Below, in pieces: positions 1-11,627 of a stretch of 64,000 nucleotides of DNA. The stretch comes from Ophiura sarsii (lineage: Eukaryota > Echinodermata > Ophiuroidea > Amphilepidida > Ophiuridae). The notes beneath the pieces are model-generated. The model worked only from the letters and a program-made list of their open reading frames with translations. It had not been told where the DNA came from and searched no databases. How positions within the stretch are numbered: the first letter of the stretch is position 1; every line of letters begins with the position of its first letter. The translations under genes were made by a program, and so were the position numbers. The stretch lies in NCBI GenBank assembly GCA_035610835.1, contig CM069455.1, positions 22,362,264-22,426,263 on the forward strand. Direction: 5' to 3'.

Positions 1-1190
1 CACCAGGTGGAATTCTGCCCTCATAAAGCTAGTTTGGGCTTTTTTGCTGAGAACGGCGTAGAAGTGTCACATAGTGGCATGAACAATATATCCCCGCTGT
101 ATGACAAGGTTCCAATCAAACCCCTGCAGCTGGTGGAATTCTGCCCTCATGATGAGTCGCCGAATCCTGAAGGTCTTCCTAGCTGTTTACAAGGTGCTGT
201 TTGATTATACTTGAAACCTGCCTTTAAATTTCTATACACATGCAGTCTCACCAGAAGAACTTCAAACTGAAGTTAGAAGAGGCTGAGTTAGAGTTGAACC
301 AGCTCGTCCTCATTCAGGATGTTTCCACCAGGTGGAATTCTGCCCTCATGATGAGTCGCCAAATCCTGAGAGTGTTCCCAGCTGTTTAATAGGTACTGTT
401 TGATTATAAAGCCAACCATCTCATCCAAAATTGTCGGGTTTTTCAAGATGTCTGACCAGAAGAACTTCAAACTGAAGTTAGAAGAGGCTGTGTTAGAGTT
501 GAACCAGCTCGTCCTCATTCACGAAGTTTCCACCAGGTGGAATTCTGCCCTCATGATGAGTCGCCAAATCCTGAGAGTGTTCCCAGCTGTTTAATAGGTA
601 CTGTTTGATTATAAAGCCAACCATCTCATCCAAAATTGTCGGGTTTTTCAAGATGTCTGACCAAAAGAACTTCAAACTAAGGCTAGAAGAGGCAGCTCTG
701 GAGTTAGACCAACTGGTCCTCATTCAGGAAGTTTCCAGCAGGTGGAATTCTGCCCTCATGATGAGTCGCCGAATCCTGAGGGTCTGCCCAGCTGTTTACA
801 AGGTGCTGTTTGATTATACTTGAAACCTGCCTTTAAATTTCTATACACATGCAGTCTCACCGGAAGAACTTCAAACTGAAGTTAGAAGAGGCTGAGTTAG
901 AGTTGAACCAGCTCGTCCTCATTCAGGATGTTTCCACCAGGTGGAATTATGCCCTCATAAAGCTGGGTTGGGCTTTTTTGCTGAGAACGGCGTAGAAGTG
1001 TCACATAGTGGCATGAACAATATATCCCCGCTGTATGACAAGATTCCAAGCAAACCCCTGCAGCTGGTGGAATTCTGCCCTCATGATGAGTCGCCGAATC
1101 CTGAGAGTGTTCCCAGCTGTTTTTTACAAGATGCTGTTTGATTATACTTGAAACCTGCCTTTAAATTTCTATACACATGAGGTCTCATCA
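1..1190 (+). repeat. Tandem array of hAT-transposase-like fragments
   Basis: The sequence is built from repeated pieces. A 205-bp unit recurs (for example positions 361 and 566 carry the same bases), and a longer block at 1-260 returns at 935-1,190, a spacing of 934 bp. Translated, the units give short stretches such as LVLIQEVSSRWNSALMMSRR, which resembles the 'DVxTRWNS' region of hAT-superfamily (ZBED-like) transposases. Each open stretch is only 60-76 codons and ends in a stop, and no complete transposase is present. I read this as a dead transposase fragment amplified in tandem. The family assignment rests on one motif. Confidence 0.6.
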
Positions 1191-1553
1191 CATTTACTCC
1201 CCAAATAGTCACGTATAGGTGTTTATGTTTTTGGCAGCTGTGTTTTAAAATTAATATCAATCGCTCCCATTTATTTTGTATGAATATTATTATATGTCAC
1301 CTGGTATCTTTTGATTTCCACTCCATAATATTCGTTTTCAGTTCTATTTATATTTTGTCCTGTAAAAGAAACGTAAGGTTTTGTAAGCTTGACGATATAC
1401 CGTTTCCCATCTACTCAACAATATATTTTTACTTTGTGGGAATGCATTTTTCGAGATCCGGTATGATTATGATTGTTAGGCTGATTTACCTCACCATTGT
1501 ATATGATTTATGCACATTGTATTTTACTTGTCCCAAATAAACGGAGACGATTA

Positions 1554-1973
1554 GGCCAAACAAAATAATAGGTTCGTCTCAAAGCTTGCGCGCGCATTGG
1601 TTTTGAAATGCCAAAATACCGCGTCTGAAATGCAGGAAATTGTCAAATCAATTTTTTTTTCCCTACAAATTTTTATTTTCGAGTTTTTATTAAAAATATC
1701 GGCAGATTTTCCTTTTTTCAAACTTTTACATGACTCAGTTCTTCAAAAAACGCTGCACAATTGTTCTTTACACAACTACATCACAATATTCATTTCAAAT
1801 AGAAAAAACAAATATCAGAAAGTGTCAACGGTTGCAAATAGTAAGAGTGAAAATTGCCACACAAATAAAAAAAAATGCAAAAAAAATAAAAAATGGAAGA
1901 CAAAAAACAGCGCGCGTCGCCCGATTTTGAAGCTTTCGCAAGCTTTGAGACAAACTTTTATTTTTGTTTGGCC
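1554..1973. mobile_element. PIF/Harbinger-like MITE, family 1
   Basis: Inverted ends GGCCAAACAAAA...TTTTTGTTTGGCC are followed inward by (G)TCTCAAAGCTTGCGCGCGC and its degenerate complement. TTA flanks both sides (1,551-1,553 and 1,974-1,976), the 3-bp target duplication typical of PIF/Harbinger elements. It sits inside the retrotransposon remnant. The 217-codon open frame covering it is chance. A close relative lies at 41,080-41,492. Confidence 0.75.
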
Positions 1974-2251
1974 TTACGTGATTACGAATACAATCGATGA
2001 TGAAGTCTCCATCGTTCTTAGAACCCACTCTGCCATGTCCAATCACATCAAAACAAATCATTATAATAAACGTATTGCAAGATTCAAATCAAAGCTTTCG
2101 CAAGGTAGAATACTAAACACCACAGATATAGATTTCCAAATGTCAAACAACTACTTATCTAACATGGTCATTCAAGACAATTTCGTCAAATTCATCCTTA
2201 AAACCGGTTTACAATTACTTGAATGTAATTCATTATTACATCGCTATTAGG

Positions 2252-2521
2252 CCAAACAAAGAAAAAGGTCTGTCTCAGAAGCCTGCCCGCATTGGTATGT
2301 GAAATGAGCTACGGCGCGTAGGTCTATGCGCTGGGGGCTAAAAAACTCTTTTTTTTAAATTTTTTTAAAAGTTCAAAAAAGTTCTCCGTAAGCTTGGGTA
2401 GGCCAACAAAACAAAAAAACACATACCTCATAGCCTATTTTCTAAAAAAAGCCAAAAAAACCCCAGCACTTAGCTTTTTTGCACAATGTTTCTGAGACAG
2501 ACCTTCTTCTTTGTTTGGCCT
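2252..2521. mobile_element. PIF/Harbinger-like MITE, same family, different core
   Basis: Ends GGCCAAACAAAG...CTTTGTTTGGCC, with inner GTCTGTCTCAGA and its complement. TTA flanks the element on both sides. Taking out the element and one TTA leaves the retrotransposon frame uninterrupted (HRY then YPNSYPKSC), which fixes the borders. Confidence 0.8.
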
Positions 2522-3130
2522 TACCCAAACTCATACCCCAAATCATGCAATCTGTGTAATAATCAATTTTACACAGCTTCACACATTCTCAATGGATGCA
2601 TGCGTTTTCATGGCATGTATATAAGAAGACAGAAGACATGATAGAATAGTCAACCATATCAATCACGAACTCAAGAAAATCCGTACAGATGTATATACCC
2701 ACGTCAACAAACTTATCACTTATGGTCCATAGTAATAATCACGATGTGTACACAAGCATTGAACATCGTAAACCTGACATTCTCATACTTGACAACCGAA
2801 ACAAAAAGGCTTTTATTGTTGAAATTTCCACGCCATTCGATGCTTTCCTGGACCAATGAACTACCATACCAAATTTGAATATTACCAACCACTTTCCGAA
2901 CTCATCACAGTTGATACAAACTATACTTGTAAAATAATAGTCATAATTATTGGTTCAACAGGGTGCGTCCGCAATAAAGTGGTTTCCAGGCTCAAAATGC
3001 TTGGGATTAGCTCCCGCAAGAGCAAAGCCATCGCCAAATACCTGAGCATAAGTGCTGCCATAGGCTCCAAATTAGTTTGGCAACAGCGTCAACGAGCATG
3101 TGAGGATGCTGATGCGCGTCAAAAGGTAAT

Positions 3131-4117
3131 TTCATTTTTCATCCATTTGCGCATACAGCGGTGGCTTTGCTCCCGCAACATTCCTTGTGTCCATGTAGTT
3201 TATATATTATTTTGATTGATTATATTGCTCTTCATGATTGTTTCTCTTAGTGTGAAATTAATATTGTTTGGTTTACCGCCTGCTCCGTGAGCGATTTGTG
3301 GTTACCACTGTTTTTGCAGAAATATTAATAAAATACTCGAATATATGTATGAAATACTGGGAGAGGACCACTCACGAAGAGGTACCAACCTGTTTTTAAA
3401 CATGGCGTAAGTTATCCTCTGACTGTGTTCAACACTTCTGGACGTAATATGGTACACAAAGTAATTATCTTTTTGGAGTATACTGGGTAAGAAAGCCAAC
3501 TTCTTGCAGAGTGCTCAATGCGATGCAGAGCGAAATATAGAAGTTTGACCTTTGGAACTGTAGTTGCTACTCCGAGTTTCACGCTTGTGCAATCATCTGA
3601 CACAAAGTTGTTGTCTGATGATAAAACATTCATGAAACTCTGGAACTTTTATACCGGGGGGGGGGGGGGGGTGGGGGGGGGGGGGGGGGGGGGGGGCACT
3701 GACATCACCCTCTCCTGCTAGCTCTTATGACCCCCCTTATGAGCCTGTTTCAGTTCTCAAGACCCCCCCCCCCCCAATTTGATTGAAAATTCAAAAAACA
3801 TGAAATGTTGCATTCCAAAGCCCAATTCTTCAGAAAATTTTGCGTTCTTGCTAATCAAAATTGAACTATAGGCCAGTTCTCAAGACCTACTTTTTTGAAA
3901 AAAATCAATTCCTAAGACCCTATTTTTCATCATAAAATCCACTCAGTTCAGTTCTGTAGCCCCCCTTTTTGAGACCCTGTGCAGCACACCCCTACCAAAA
4001 AAAAGTTGAGTGCCCCCCCCCCCCCCCCGGCCTTTTATATTTTTTATTTTCATCTCAGCCAGATATTGCATGAAAGCAACTTTGCTGAGTATTTCTGTAG
4101 ATGTAGATTTGGAGTAT
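3131..4117. other. Non-coding stretch with poly-G and poly-C tracts
   Basis: No gene is supported here. The notable content is a G-run broken by a single T at about 3,656-3,696, C-runs near 3,763-3,776 and 4,012-4,029, and repeated phrases of the type 'ttctcaagacccc'. Open frames across the G-run are only glycine runs. Confidence 0.6.
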
Positions 4118-4290
4118 AAAGATACTGTAAAAGTGGTAATTTTTGCGCAATAAATTTAATCGCGCTTTGCTGATTTTCAGCCATTTCACTTGTTTTTGTA
4201 ATTCACAATTTGAAAGTTCATTACACAGACTTCTACACAAAATAAATATTTCCATGCATTTTTATTTTCGCTCTAGCTGCTTGAAGGGCG
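4118..4290. repeat. Dispersed repeat (copy 1)
   Basis: About 170 bp beginning near 'aaaagtggtaatttttgcgc' and ending near 'agctgc' is clearly similar to 54,683-54,842. No coding signal or inverted ends were recognised. Confidence 0.6.
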
Positions 4291-4474
4291 AAAATTAATG
4301 AAGCATAAAATGTCCATGTTTACAGTAACTATTATTCAAAGGTATCAGAATACATTGTTCAATGCTGATCCAATGGAAGTGTGTGTGTGTATGTGCAATG
4401 CATGGTGAATGTGTATAAAATGTGTGTTTTGGGGGTTTGGGGTAAATTTAAGGATTTGTATACAAACCATACAT

Positions 4475-4660
4475 CAGTCCTTGAAATAAGAAATGAAAAG
4501 GACAGGCAATTTAAGGCAATTTGAAAGGGGCACCAACTTTATCCAAGGCCATTATGTACTTTTGAATGGAGTAAAAACAGCCAGAAATTGAGGGCACCAA
4601 GGCTACTAGGTGGGGCATCGAAGGCCAATGGCCTTCGATTAATTCAAGCCCTGCCATACA
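4475..4660. repeat. Dispersed repeat, inverted relative to 29,469-29,640
   Basis: The run 'aaattgagggcaccaaggct' and about 150 surrounding bases recur in reverse complement at 29,469-29,640. The class is unknown. Confidence 0.65.
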
Positions 4661-4774
4661 TACTTGTGACTCACAAAATAAAACCACCCACATTTTAGAA
4701 AAATGAACACTAACTTCTGGTTGATGCGCAGTATGAGCTTAATTACATATTGTATACATTAATAGACCCCCTTA

Positions 4775-5044
4775 GGGGTCGTCCATAATTTTCGCCATTT
4801 TCAGTTACGTACAAAGCGTACGTAAGAGGGGGGAGGGGGTCGAAATATACCCCAACCGTACGTAACTTAAATGGCGATCTTGAGAGGCGGGATTTTTTTT
4901 TAAAGTACAAAATAAATTTTAAAGTACAAAATAAAATAAAATTTCGCCATTTATTGCGTACGTAACTCGAGGGGGGGGGAGGGGGGTAAAAAGTTATGTA
5001 CGCTCTGTACGTAAGTGAAAATGGCAATAATTTTGGACGACCCC
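4775..5044. mobile_element. PIF/Harbinger-like MITE with GGGGTCGTCC ends
   Basis: Inverted ends GGGGTCGTCCATAATTTT...AAAATTATTGGACGACCCC style (about 30 bp, imperfect) are flanked by TTA at 4,772-4,774 and 5,045-5,047. The interior contains 'cgtacgtaa' palindromic motifs and G-runs. No transposase is encoded. Confidence 0.7.
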
Positions 5045-5084
5045 TTATCCTTAAATTTTTCATGCTTAACTTCAACAATATTAA

Positions 5085-5319
5085 CACTTTCCACGCGGCA
5101 GGCAGCTGTAGACGACATTCCAAAATTTCAAACTGTTACAAAATTGTCAAAATTATTGAATGTCATTACCATTTGGAATCACCATGATGAATGCATTGAA
5201 ATAAGTACAAATATGCCTAGTATTGGGTCAGTAATCTTGCGATAGAACTTGAAAATTATGAAAGGTTTCTGATCAAATCTGTTTTGTGTATGGTAACAAT
5301 AATAGCCGCGTGGAAAGTG
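5085..5319. mobile_element. piggyBac-like MITE, CACTTTCCACGCGGC family (copy 1)
   Basis: Terminal CACTTTCCACGCGGC and its complement GCCGCGTGGAAAGTG are each directly bordered by TTAA (5,081-5,084 and 5,320-5,323), as expected of piggyBac target sites. About 235 bp, non-coding. Relatives lie at 51,781-52,019, 53,822-54,291 and 56,064-56,302. Confidence 0.7.
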
Positions 5320-5366
5320 TTAACATTCATACTGCTGACAAAGACCCCCTTTTGATGGGATTGGTC

Positions 5367-5806
5367 ACATATGTGATCCAACTCAAGTAAATGAGGCACA
5401 ATGAGAGACATATGAAAATATAGTTATTTATATCATGATAAAATGTACAAATTAAGGGACATTTTGATACCAAAGTCAATGTTTATAACATTCTTAACCC
5501 AAGTTATGGATTATAGAAAACCACTTTGTCTCAAAACATCAAATACAAATTGTCATGTTATGGACATTTAAAGTTTTGGTTTTGTTAAAAAATCAATGGA
5601 GTATGTAAAAACTAAATACCTCAAAATGTAGTTTATCTCAATATTTTCATGAATTTGAGTCTTTAGTTGAATAAAAGATGTATCAAAGATCAGAAATAAG
5701 ACTTGTTATGAATTTGACTTATTTTGACCTTGTCCCACATTTGTGCTCTTAAATCAAATTAGCTTCAGCCACATTGTGCCTCAATTACTATTGTTGGGTC
5801 ACATAT
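5367..5806. mobile_element. Inverted-repeat element with 'gtcacatatgtga' ends
   Basis: The left end ('cacatatgtgatccaactca', then 'aatgaggcacaat') is matched in reverse complement by the right end ('attgtgcctcaatt', then 'gggtcacatatg'). The interior is AT-rich and non-coding. The target duplication is not clear. Confidence 0.45.
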
Positions 5807-6150
5807 GAAGGAAATGTACATTTTTACATTATAAAATGGTACCTTATAAACTTGAAAGGTAAAAACAAAACAAAACAAAACACATTCTTTCAAAATCGGA
5901 CATTTTCAGTCAAAATGCTGTTTATTTTTTTTGTCCGTAGTGACAAGAACTTGTGAAACCATTTAGAGGTGAACTTTTGGAACAAGGATTAAGGCAAACT
6001 TGATTGATGATTCAACACTCAACAGTGTATCAATCATGTTATGCCTAAGCAATCACCAGAGCTAGAAGAAATCCAAGCTCTTCCATCCAGGAAGCAAGTC
6101 AAATTTCAATACAGCCAATACAGCTAAATCCATTCTAATCTCTAGTCTAA

Positions 6151-6374
6151 GGCGATGAAAAAACACAAAACACTGTTGTACAGACAAACGGATCTCTAAG
6201 GTCGGTCAGGCCTTTTTTGTGTTTGAATTTCAACATTTTCAAAAAATTTCAAGAATTTCCAAACATTATTTAAAAAATACAATTTTTTTTCAAAAAAAAA
6301 TAATTCAAGATTTGTTGTTGTTGAAAAAAGGGTCAGACTGGCCGTAACAATAGGGTTGTGGTTTTTTTGTCGCC
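6151..6374. mobile_element. PIF/Harbinger-like MITE with GGCGAT ends
   Basis: Left end GGCGATGAAAAAACAC and right end TTTTTTTGTCGCC form a short imperfect inverted pair flanked by TAA on both sides (6,148-6,150 and 6,375-6,377). The interior 'ggtcggtcaggcc' segment is shared with 51,248-51,507. Confidence 0.6.
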
Positions 6375-6399
6375 TAAATGCCAAAAATATACTCCAAAG

Positions 6400-7490
6400 T
6401 GTTCACCTCTATACCCAGTCTGATTTTGTTTGATTGTGTTCAACTCCTTATTATTACAACACAACTTTACATATATGGAGCCACTGCTTCTTCAAGATGC
6501 GATCTATGTCGACAGGTGCGCTGAGTGTGATCTATGTGGACAGATGTGCTGAGAGAGCAAAGAATTGGTCCTCTTGTGTGCTGTCCTGTTAAAAATATGA
6601 TGGAAAAGCAGAAAAATAAAGTTTCATTTCATTTTGCAACTACTATCTTTCGTATGATGGTGCAGTCATATCGCTGCTGTTCTGTCAAAACCTGTATGTT
6701 TTTGGGCCATGCAAAGGAGGAGTTGCTTTATACTTTTTTTTACAGGTTTTGATAGATGTGTTTTGGTCTGTTATTGAACATGTTTAAAGCAGAGTGCCCT
6801 AAGGTTATACATTGGAAGAATTATTTATCAGATGCTGAAGAGCCGGAAGGAGATATATGTAGGGGTAGGAAAAAAACACAATCTCAATATTTACCTACCC
6901 CTATGTACTACATAGGGGTAGGAAAAAAACGCAATCTCGTTATTTACCTACCCTTAGATATATGGTTTTGACAGAACAGCGATGATCAGGCCTGGAAAAA
7001 ATGGGCACATTGGGAAGCTCCTTGCCGGGAAATGTAAGCACTTGGAGGGAAATTTTGCTCTCCCATATTATAAAGAAATACACACGAAATAGTGGAAAAC
7101 TTTCCATTTGAGAGCAAAATTTGGGTTAGCCTCCTGGGAAATCAACAATTTGTCCAGGCCTGGCGAAGATATGCTCTCATATTAAGGAACCATTAGGACT
7201 AGGGTAAAAATGTTCTTTTAATGTCTCCTATAGCAGGTCTTAAACTAAATTTTAAAAATATCTATGTTATGTTCATTTCTGTTTTATTCATTTCTTATCT
7301 TAACTTCATTTTAATAATCAGAATATTTAATAGCAAAATATAGAAATTCAATTAGTTTAAAAAATCTTTCTTTTCAGTTTCAATATAATGTCCATAGATG
7401 AAAATATTTATCCCTGACAGATGAAAATTCAGAGTAACATTAATCACTGCAAGTATATGGGTGGTCAAGTTGAACTCCTATAGAATTTAG
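6400..7490. other. Non-coding stretch, short repeats only
   Basis: No gene is supported. At 6,858-6,958 the phrase 'taggggtaggaaaaaaac' occurs twice and pairs with 'tacctacccctatg', a small fold-back. The remaining open frames have no recognisable protein features. Confidence 0.5.
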
Positions 7491-7699
7491 ATCAGTTCCA
7501 AATTGGTGAAGCCTTATTACACGAGTGAATGAATACAGAAGGACACAGGCGTGCATGAAGACAACAAGCGCACTGTGTATCATATGCTTGACACGTGCGT
7601 GAGGCAAAACCGTGTGTGTGTGGCCTTAATCGTGCACTTAAGTTTGGTTGATTTTTGCGCGCAGAAAGATTGAATAATTCTCGCTAATTTGGAACTGAT
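7491..7699. mobile_element. MITE, ATCAGTTCCAAATTGG family (copy 1)
   Basis: Ends ATCAGTTCCAAATTGG and CTAATTTGGAACTGAT are inverted repeats. The interior phrases 'gcatgaag', 'gcgcactg', 'cgtgcgtgaggc' and 'gtgtgtggcc' recur in the same order at about 42,020-42,180 and 48,770-48,955. Confidence 0.6.
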
Positions 7700-8309
7700 T
7701 GAACTATAGTCATAAATCTGTGAGCTTATTTCGAGTATAGGTCACCACGGAGTGACATCACATGCCGTTGACCACAAACCAAAAAGGTAAATAAAGGCCT
7801 CTTGGGGGGAATCTTACACAGCGTTCATACAGCGTTCATACAGCGTCACTCAATCCCTTAGGGATGGGCGAGTAGAGCGTAAAACTAATAGGTAGTTAAA
7901 TCGTCTAGTTTGTTGTCAACGGCAAAAGGCACAAAGTACCCAGATGATCGGGGCCACCTATTGATCACAGGTGTTGTTGTCGTTTATAGTATATTTCATT
8001 ACATTTGATTGCCAGTTAATGATATGCTAATTCAACCAGAAGAAGTGGATGAACGAACATAACAGGTGCACGAAGCACTGATTACTTTTGCACATGGAGA
8101 GATACAAATGTATGATTCTCCCCTGAGACAATTATAACTGAAATTATAATCGTCCCAGATTCTCCCCAATTTGGAATCGACCATGAACTATAGAATGATG
8201 ATTTAAGAAGCAGTTATGAACTGCAAGACGTTTAGACCATCAATTGACAATAGGTACTTTTGAATTACAAATGAACTTTATGATACAGTTATCTGCTTTA
8301 CTTAATGGA

Positions 8310-8520
8310 ATACTGTTTTAACCCTCTGAGCACTATCTACCTATCTAACAGTGTTTATGATTGGTTAAGTATATGTATACTAGTTTGAAAAACCAATTGA
8401 AATACTGCTTCTAAAATATTCCACTTCAATCTTTATCAGGGCAACAGTTATTCTAACAATGTCTCTGATTGGTGCAATAATGATGTATACATCTTTCTGA
8501 CCAATTGGCAGGTAGTTCCC
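8310..8520. repeat. Dispersed repeat (copy 1)
   Basis: The segment from 'aaccctctgagcactatct' to 'accaattggcaggtag' is similar to 63,393-63,552 joined to 63,960-64,000; that copy is split by a transposon insertion. Unknown class. Confidence 0.65.
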
Positions 8521-8907
8521 ATGGGGGTTAACACTTACATCATGTCTCTCTGGAGTTTTCCATTGGTGACTACTAAGTGATGTATTGCTATATCTGTAGT
8601 ACATACATGAAAAGAATTAGAACAAACAATTACAGCAATTACTTAAGATGATTGTTTGGTGTTTTAGAATACTATTTGCATGGCTATCAAACATTCTAAT
8701 GCATTAGGTATAGACTGATGGAAATATATATGGTCATTACTTTATTCAGTCATTTTAATTGGGACCCTGCAACATTTCTGCCATCCATTGTGAGGCTGTA
8801 ATGGATGAAAATTATGTCAGTGGTTACGTTTCGTCAATTTTACAAAAACAGGTGATCTATTTTTTTATTAACATTTTATGATCACTTTCCCCAGTCACTT
8901 TCTCTTA

Positions 8908-9753
8908 GGGACCGTTCATTATTTATGGTGGAGGGGGGGTTGGGACAATTTCGAAACTCGTATGTCAAAATTACCTAACCCCCCTACAGCTGAAACTGAA
9001 AATGACATGACCCCCCTACTAACCAATAGCTTTTTACACAACCCCCCCCCCCCTCCTCAAAATCAACTTGTCACAAACTTAGGGGTGTATTTTTTCTTTT
9101 GTCCATGGATTCGTTGGTTGGCCTCTGAACGGCCAATAATTGAATGACTACATTGCGAGCGTAGCGATGCAGAAAATTTGTCATATATTTATACCTTTTT
9201 GGTGGATTTGTGAGTCTTTATAACCCGAAAAAAAGTTAGAGCATCCTGACAAAAACGTATGAAATATTCTACTTTTGTGAGCTTTGGTGCAGAGCTGAGA
9301 GTGAGACGAGGTGAAAAGCATGCAAGAAATTACCATTTATAATCAATCATATTGTTGGATTTTGGAACATAGGCTAATTAACATGTTTTTATACACCCCA
9401 TGGCCCCTAATGTTTTCAACCATTGATGATAATATAGGTGTTTTTCCAACAGATCGTCCAAGCAGGGCGTGCACAAATAAGATTTGCTGTCCGAAAGTAG
9501 TCATAAGTAGCCTACATGTTTTGAAGTTGAAAGGTTGTAAGAAAATGTGCGCGAAGCGCAGAAAAAATGGCATTTACACTCCAAAATAGCCTCTGAAATC
9601 ACCACCATCTTTATAGTAAAAAAAAATTACACAACCCCCCCTGTTTAAGAATAAAAAGTTACATAGCCCCCCCCTATTTCAACATATGAAAGTTACATGA
9701 CCCCCCCTATATTTTACCCAACCCCCCCTCCAGCATAAATAATGAACGGTCCC
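8908..9753. mobile_element. PIF/Harbinger-like element with GGGACCGTTCATT ends
   Basis: Inverted ends GGGACCGTTCATTATTTATG and their complement, followed inward by C/G-runs, are flanked by TTA (8,905-8,907 and 9,754-9,756). The element is 846 bp. Open frames inside (up to 92 codons) show no transposase motif. Confidence 0.75.
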
Positions 9754-9794
9754 TTAAACTGTTATTATCTGAAGGGTCATAAATGCATTAGAAA

Positions 9795-9990
9795 GAGAAT
9801 AAAATGTTTAGAGAATAAAAGATGGACATTTTATTTTTGGTTGCTGGACTATGGTGTGTCCATATTTTCTTTGTAGTGGTTGCCGGCGCACTACTCCAAA
9901 TATGGACTAGCCCTTCCATTATCACACCGTAATCTGGCAACCAAAATAAAAAGGTCATCATTTATTCTCTAAACATAAGTCTAATGGCTG
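9795..9990. repeat. Fold-back repeat
   Basis: 'tgtttagagaataaaagatg' and 'tttatttttggttgc' pair with 'gcaaccaaaataaa' and 'catttattctctaaacat' further on. It is a short non-coding inverted repeat with a loop of about 60 bp. Confidence 0.5.
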
Positions 9991-10160
9991 AGGCAATGGT
10001 CAAAAATATCTGATAAATACCAAGAATAAGCCTTCATGTATTTTGGGTTATAGTTTCCATGTGAGTAACTTAGGTTTTTTTGTGCATGGTATAACCTGTA
10101 TAGGACTGAAGACGTAAAAGGGTAGGCATCTACTGGAGGGTACTGTGGAGTTATTCCAAT

Positions 10161-10342
10161 ACGCTACTTGCCCGCAATCACCATTTTAGGATGAAAGCGA
10201 GGCTCTCCCCTCAGAGCGCGCGCCCAACCGCATCACGCGATGCACATACCTGCGTGAAACCATGACGCAGTGTGGCGCGATAGTGCGTGGTGAGGGGAGA
10301 GCCTCGCTTTCAATGGTTCCATCTGTACCGTGCAAGTAGCGT
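10161..10342. mobile_element. Short inverted-repeat element
   Basis: ACGCTACTTGC begins and GCAAGTAGCGT ends the segment. A second paired block, GAAAGCGAGGCTCTCCCCTC, lies inward on both sides. The core is GC-rich with 'gcgcgc' motifs. Likely a MITE; no clear target duplication was seen. Confidence 0.5.
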
Positions 10343-10565
10343 ATAGAGGGAATGTTGGCTCTCGTTGCAAATGTTAGGCATCATTTGGGTAAATCTTGTG
10401 TACTTTCCAACATTCTCTCATTATTTGGAACAAAACACACTTTTCAGTTGAAATTATATTTTCATTATTCAAATACAGATTCTCCTAGACATAAAAGCAT
10501 GTTTGCACAGGTATATCCAATTGCGTACTATACTCTATTTGGCTTCCTTTGGACAGTGACGTAAC

Positions 10566-10971
10566 TTAAAGGGACATTAAGTGGTGTTGAAAATTTTAAA
10601 TGTTTAAAAATTTACTTCAGAATTCAAGATGAACATTAAAAATTGCCATTATTGTTGTTTCTACTAACAAAAACACAGCACAACTTGATTAAAACAATAT
10701 CATTGCTATTTATTGAAAAACGCCCTCTATGGTAATATGGTTCGTGTTATGTATCACGCGTACTGCAGGGGAATACTGTCGGACGTAAAATGCTCGTCGC
10801 GGCTGTACGAGCATTTTTGAATCAATGTTTTCTTGTACAAAGAGGGCTGATTTTTCTTAATCCTTATAGGTGTAAGTTCATACATGTAATACAATTATAA
10901 AAATATACTAATCCCAGTTTTTATCATAATTGAGGGCGCAGTCTCCAACACATCTCTTAGTGCCCCTTTAA
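10566..10971. mobile_element. MITE with TTAAAGGGRCAYTAAG ends
   Basis: The left end TTAAAGGGACATTAAGTGGT and the complement of the right end, TTAAAGGGGCACTAAGAGAT, match closely. About 405 bp, non-coding, with a GC-rich core near 10,750-10,810. Confidence 0.55.
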
Positions 10972-11205
10972 CAGACGCAGCTTTTACGCACGCGTAGGCC
11001 TATCTTCCGTCTTTGAACTGTCGTGTGTATACGCCAGCGTCGTCTCGAGTAGGCGCGCGCATTATGTGCTGCAATGAGTAGGATACGTAGTTACGTCACT
11101 GTCTCGTGATGGCCAAATAGACTATCAGTTCGACATTGATGCATGAATGACTACCTTCTGCAATGTCCAAGGAATCGTCAATCGGACATTAATATATTGA
11201 TTAGA

Positions 11206-11215
11206 TTTATTTATT
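11206..11215 (-). promoter_or_regulatory. Candidate polyadenylation signals for SPICE1
   Basis: On the minus strand two overlapping AATAAA hexamers occur about 185 nt past the SPICE1 stop codon. Position and strand fit a short 3' UTR. Inference from the hexamer only. Confidence 0.4.
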
Positions 11216-11397
11216 TAGTTATAACAATAGGCTGAAGAGCCAGGACCAACCTAATAGTGAACAAGCACTAAATTAAAGGGATGCCCGAAGAATAAGCTGT
11301 ACAGACACAGACCGGGATGATCCCTACTCTTTACGAAGGAGTCTGTGACCTTTTAACGTGCTCGGGATAGCTCTTCTGATACACGGGACCAACATTT

Positions 11398-11627
11398 CTA
11401 TGTGACTTGCGATAGATTATACCTTGATTTGTTCCTATTTTCAGCTGTCTTGGGAGATGGAGTGCTTGTTGCAGATATCTCAAGAGCTTCTGGTCTTGGT
11501 ACGGACACATGAATAGTTCTCCCCTCTTTGGCTAAATGGGATGATCCTCTTACAACATGCTTCAATTGTGGTGGTTCAGATGTGATCGGTGATATTGGGG
11601 GTGAAACTAGCTGTGTTTTATGATGAC
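11398..11627 (-). CDS. SPICE1: SPICE1 last exon
   Basis: 230 nt from acceptor 'ttatttctttcag' to the TAG at 11,398-11,400. LVSPPISPITSE and IHVSVPRPEALEI match the human C-terminal 'LSPPMSP' and 'IEVSIPGAEAPE' motifs. The human tail is longer by about 45 residues, so either the protein is shorter or a further exon was missed. Two duplicate copies lie upstream of it. Confidence 0.85.

Larger units (their letters stand above)
1530..3130 (+). pseudogene. Non-LTR retrotransposon fragment with CCHC and restriction-like endonuclease motifs
   Basis: Coding similarity runs in pieces: about 1,530-1,553, 1,974-2,250, 2,522-2,855 and 2,856-3,130. After 2,522 there is a zinc knuckle of the form C-x2-C-x7-H-x4-C (CNLCNNQFYTASHILNGC), then KPDILILDNRNKKAFIVEIS, which fits the PD-(D/E)xK core of the endonuclease downstream of the reverse transcriptase in R2/R4/HERO-type elements. 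A frameshift near 2,855 moves the rest into another frame (from NYHTKFEYYQPLSEL). Two short DNA elements (1,554-1,973 and 2,252-2,521) interrupt it; the reading frame is continuous across both when they are ignored. It is a 3' remnant without a catalytic reverse-transcriptase domain. Confidence 0.65.

Noticed and set aside
1597..2250. 217-codon open frame
   Set aside because: It runs through a MITE and then into retrotransposon sequence in one chance frame; the two parts have different origins.
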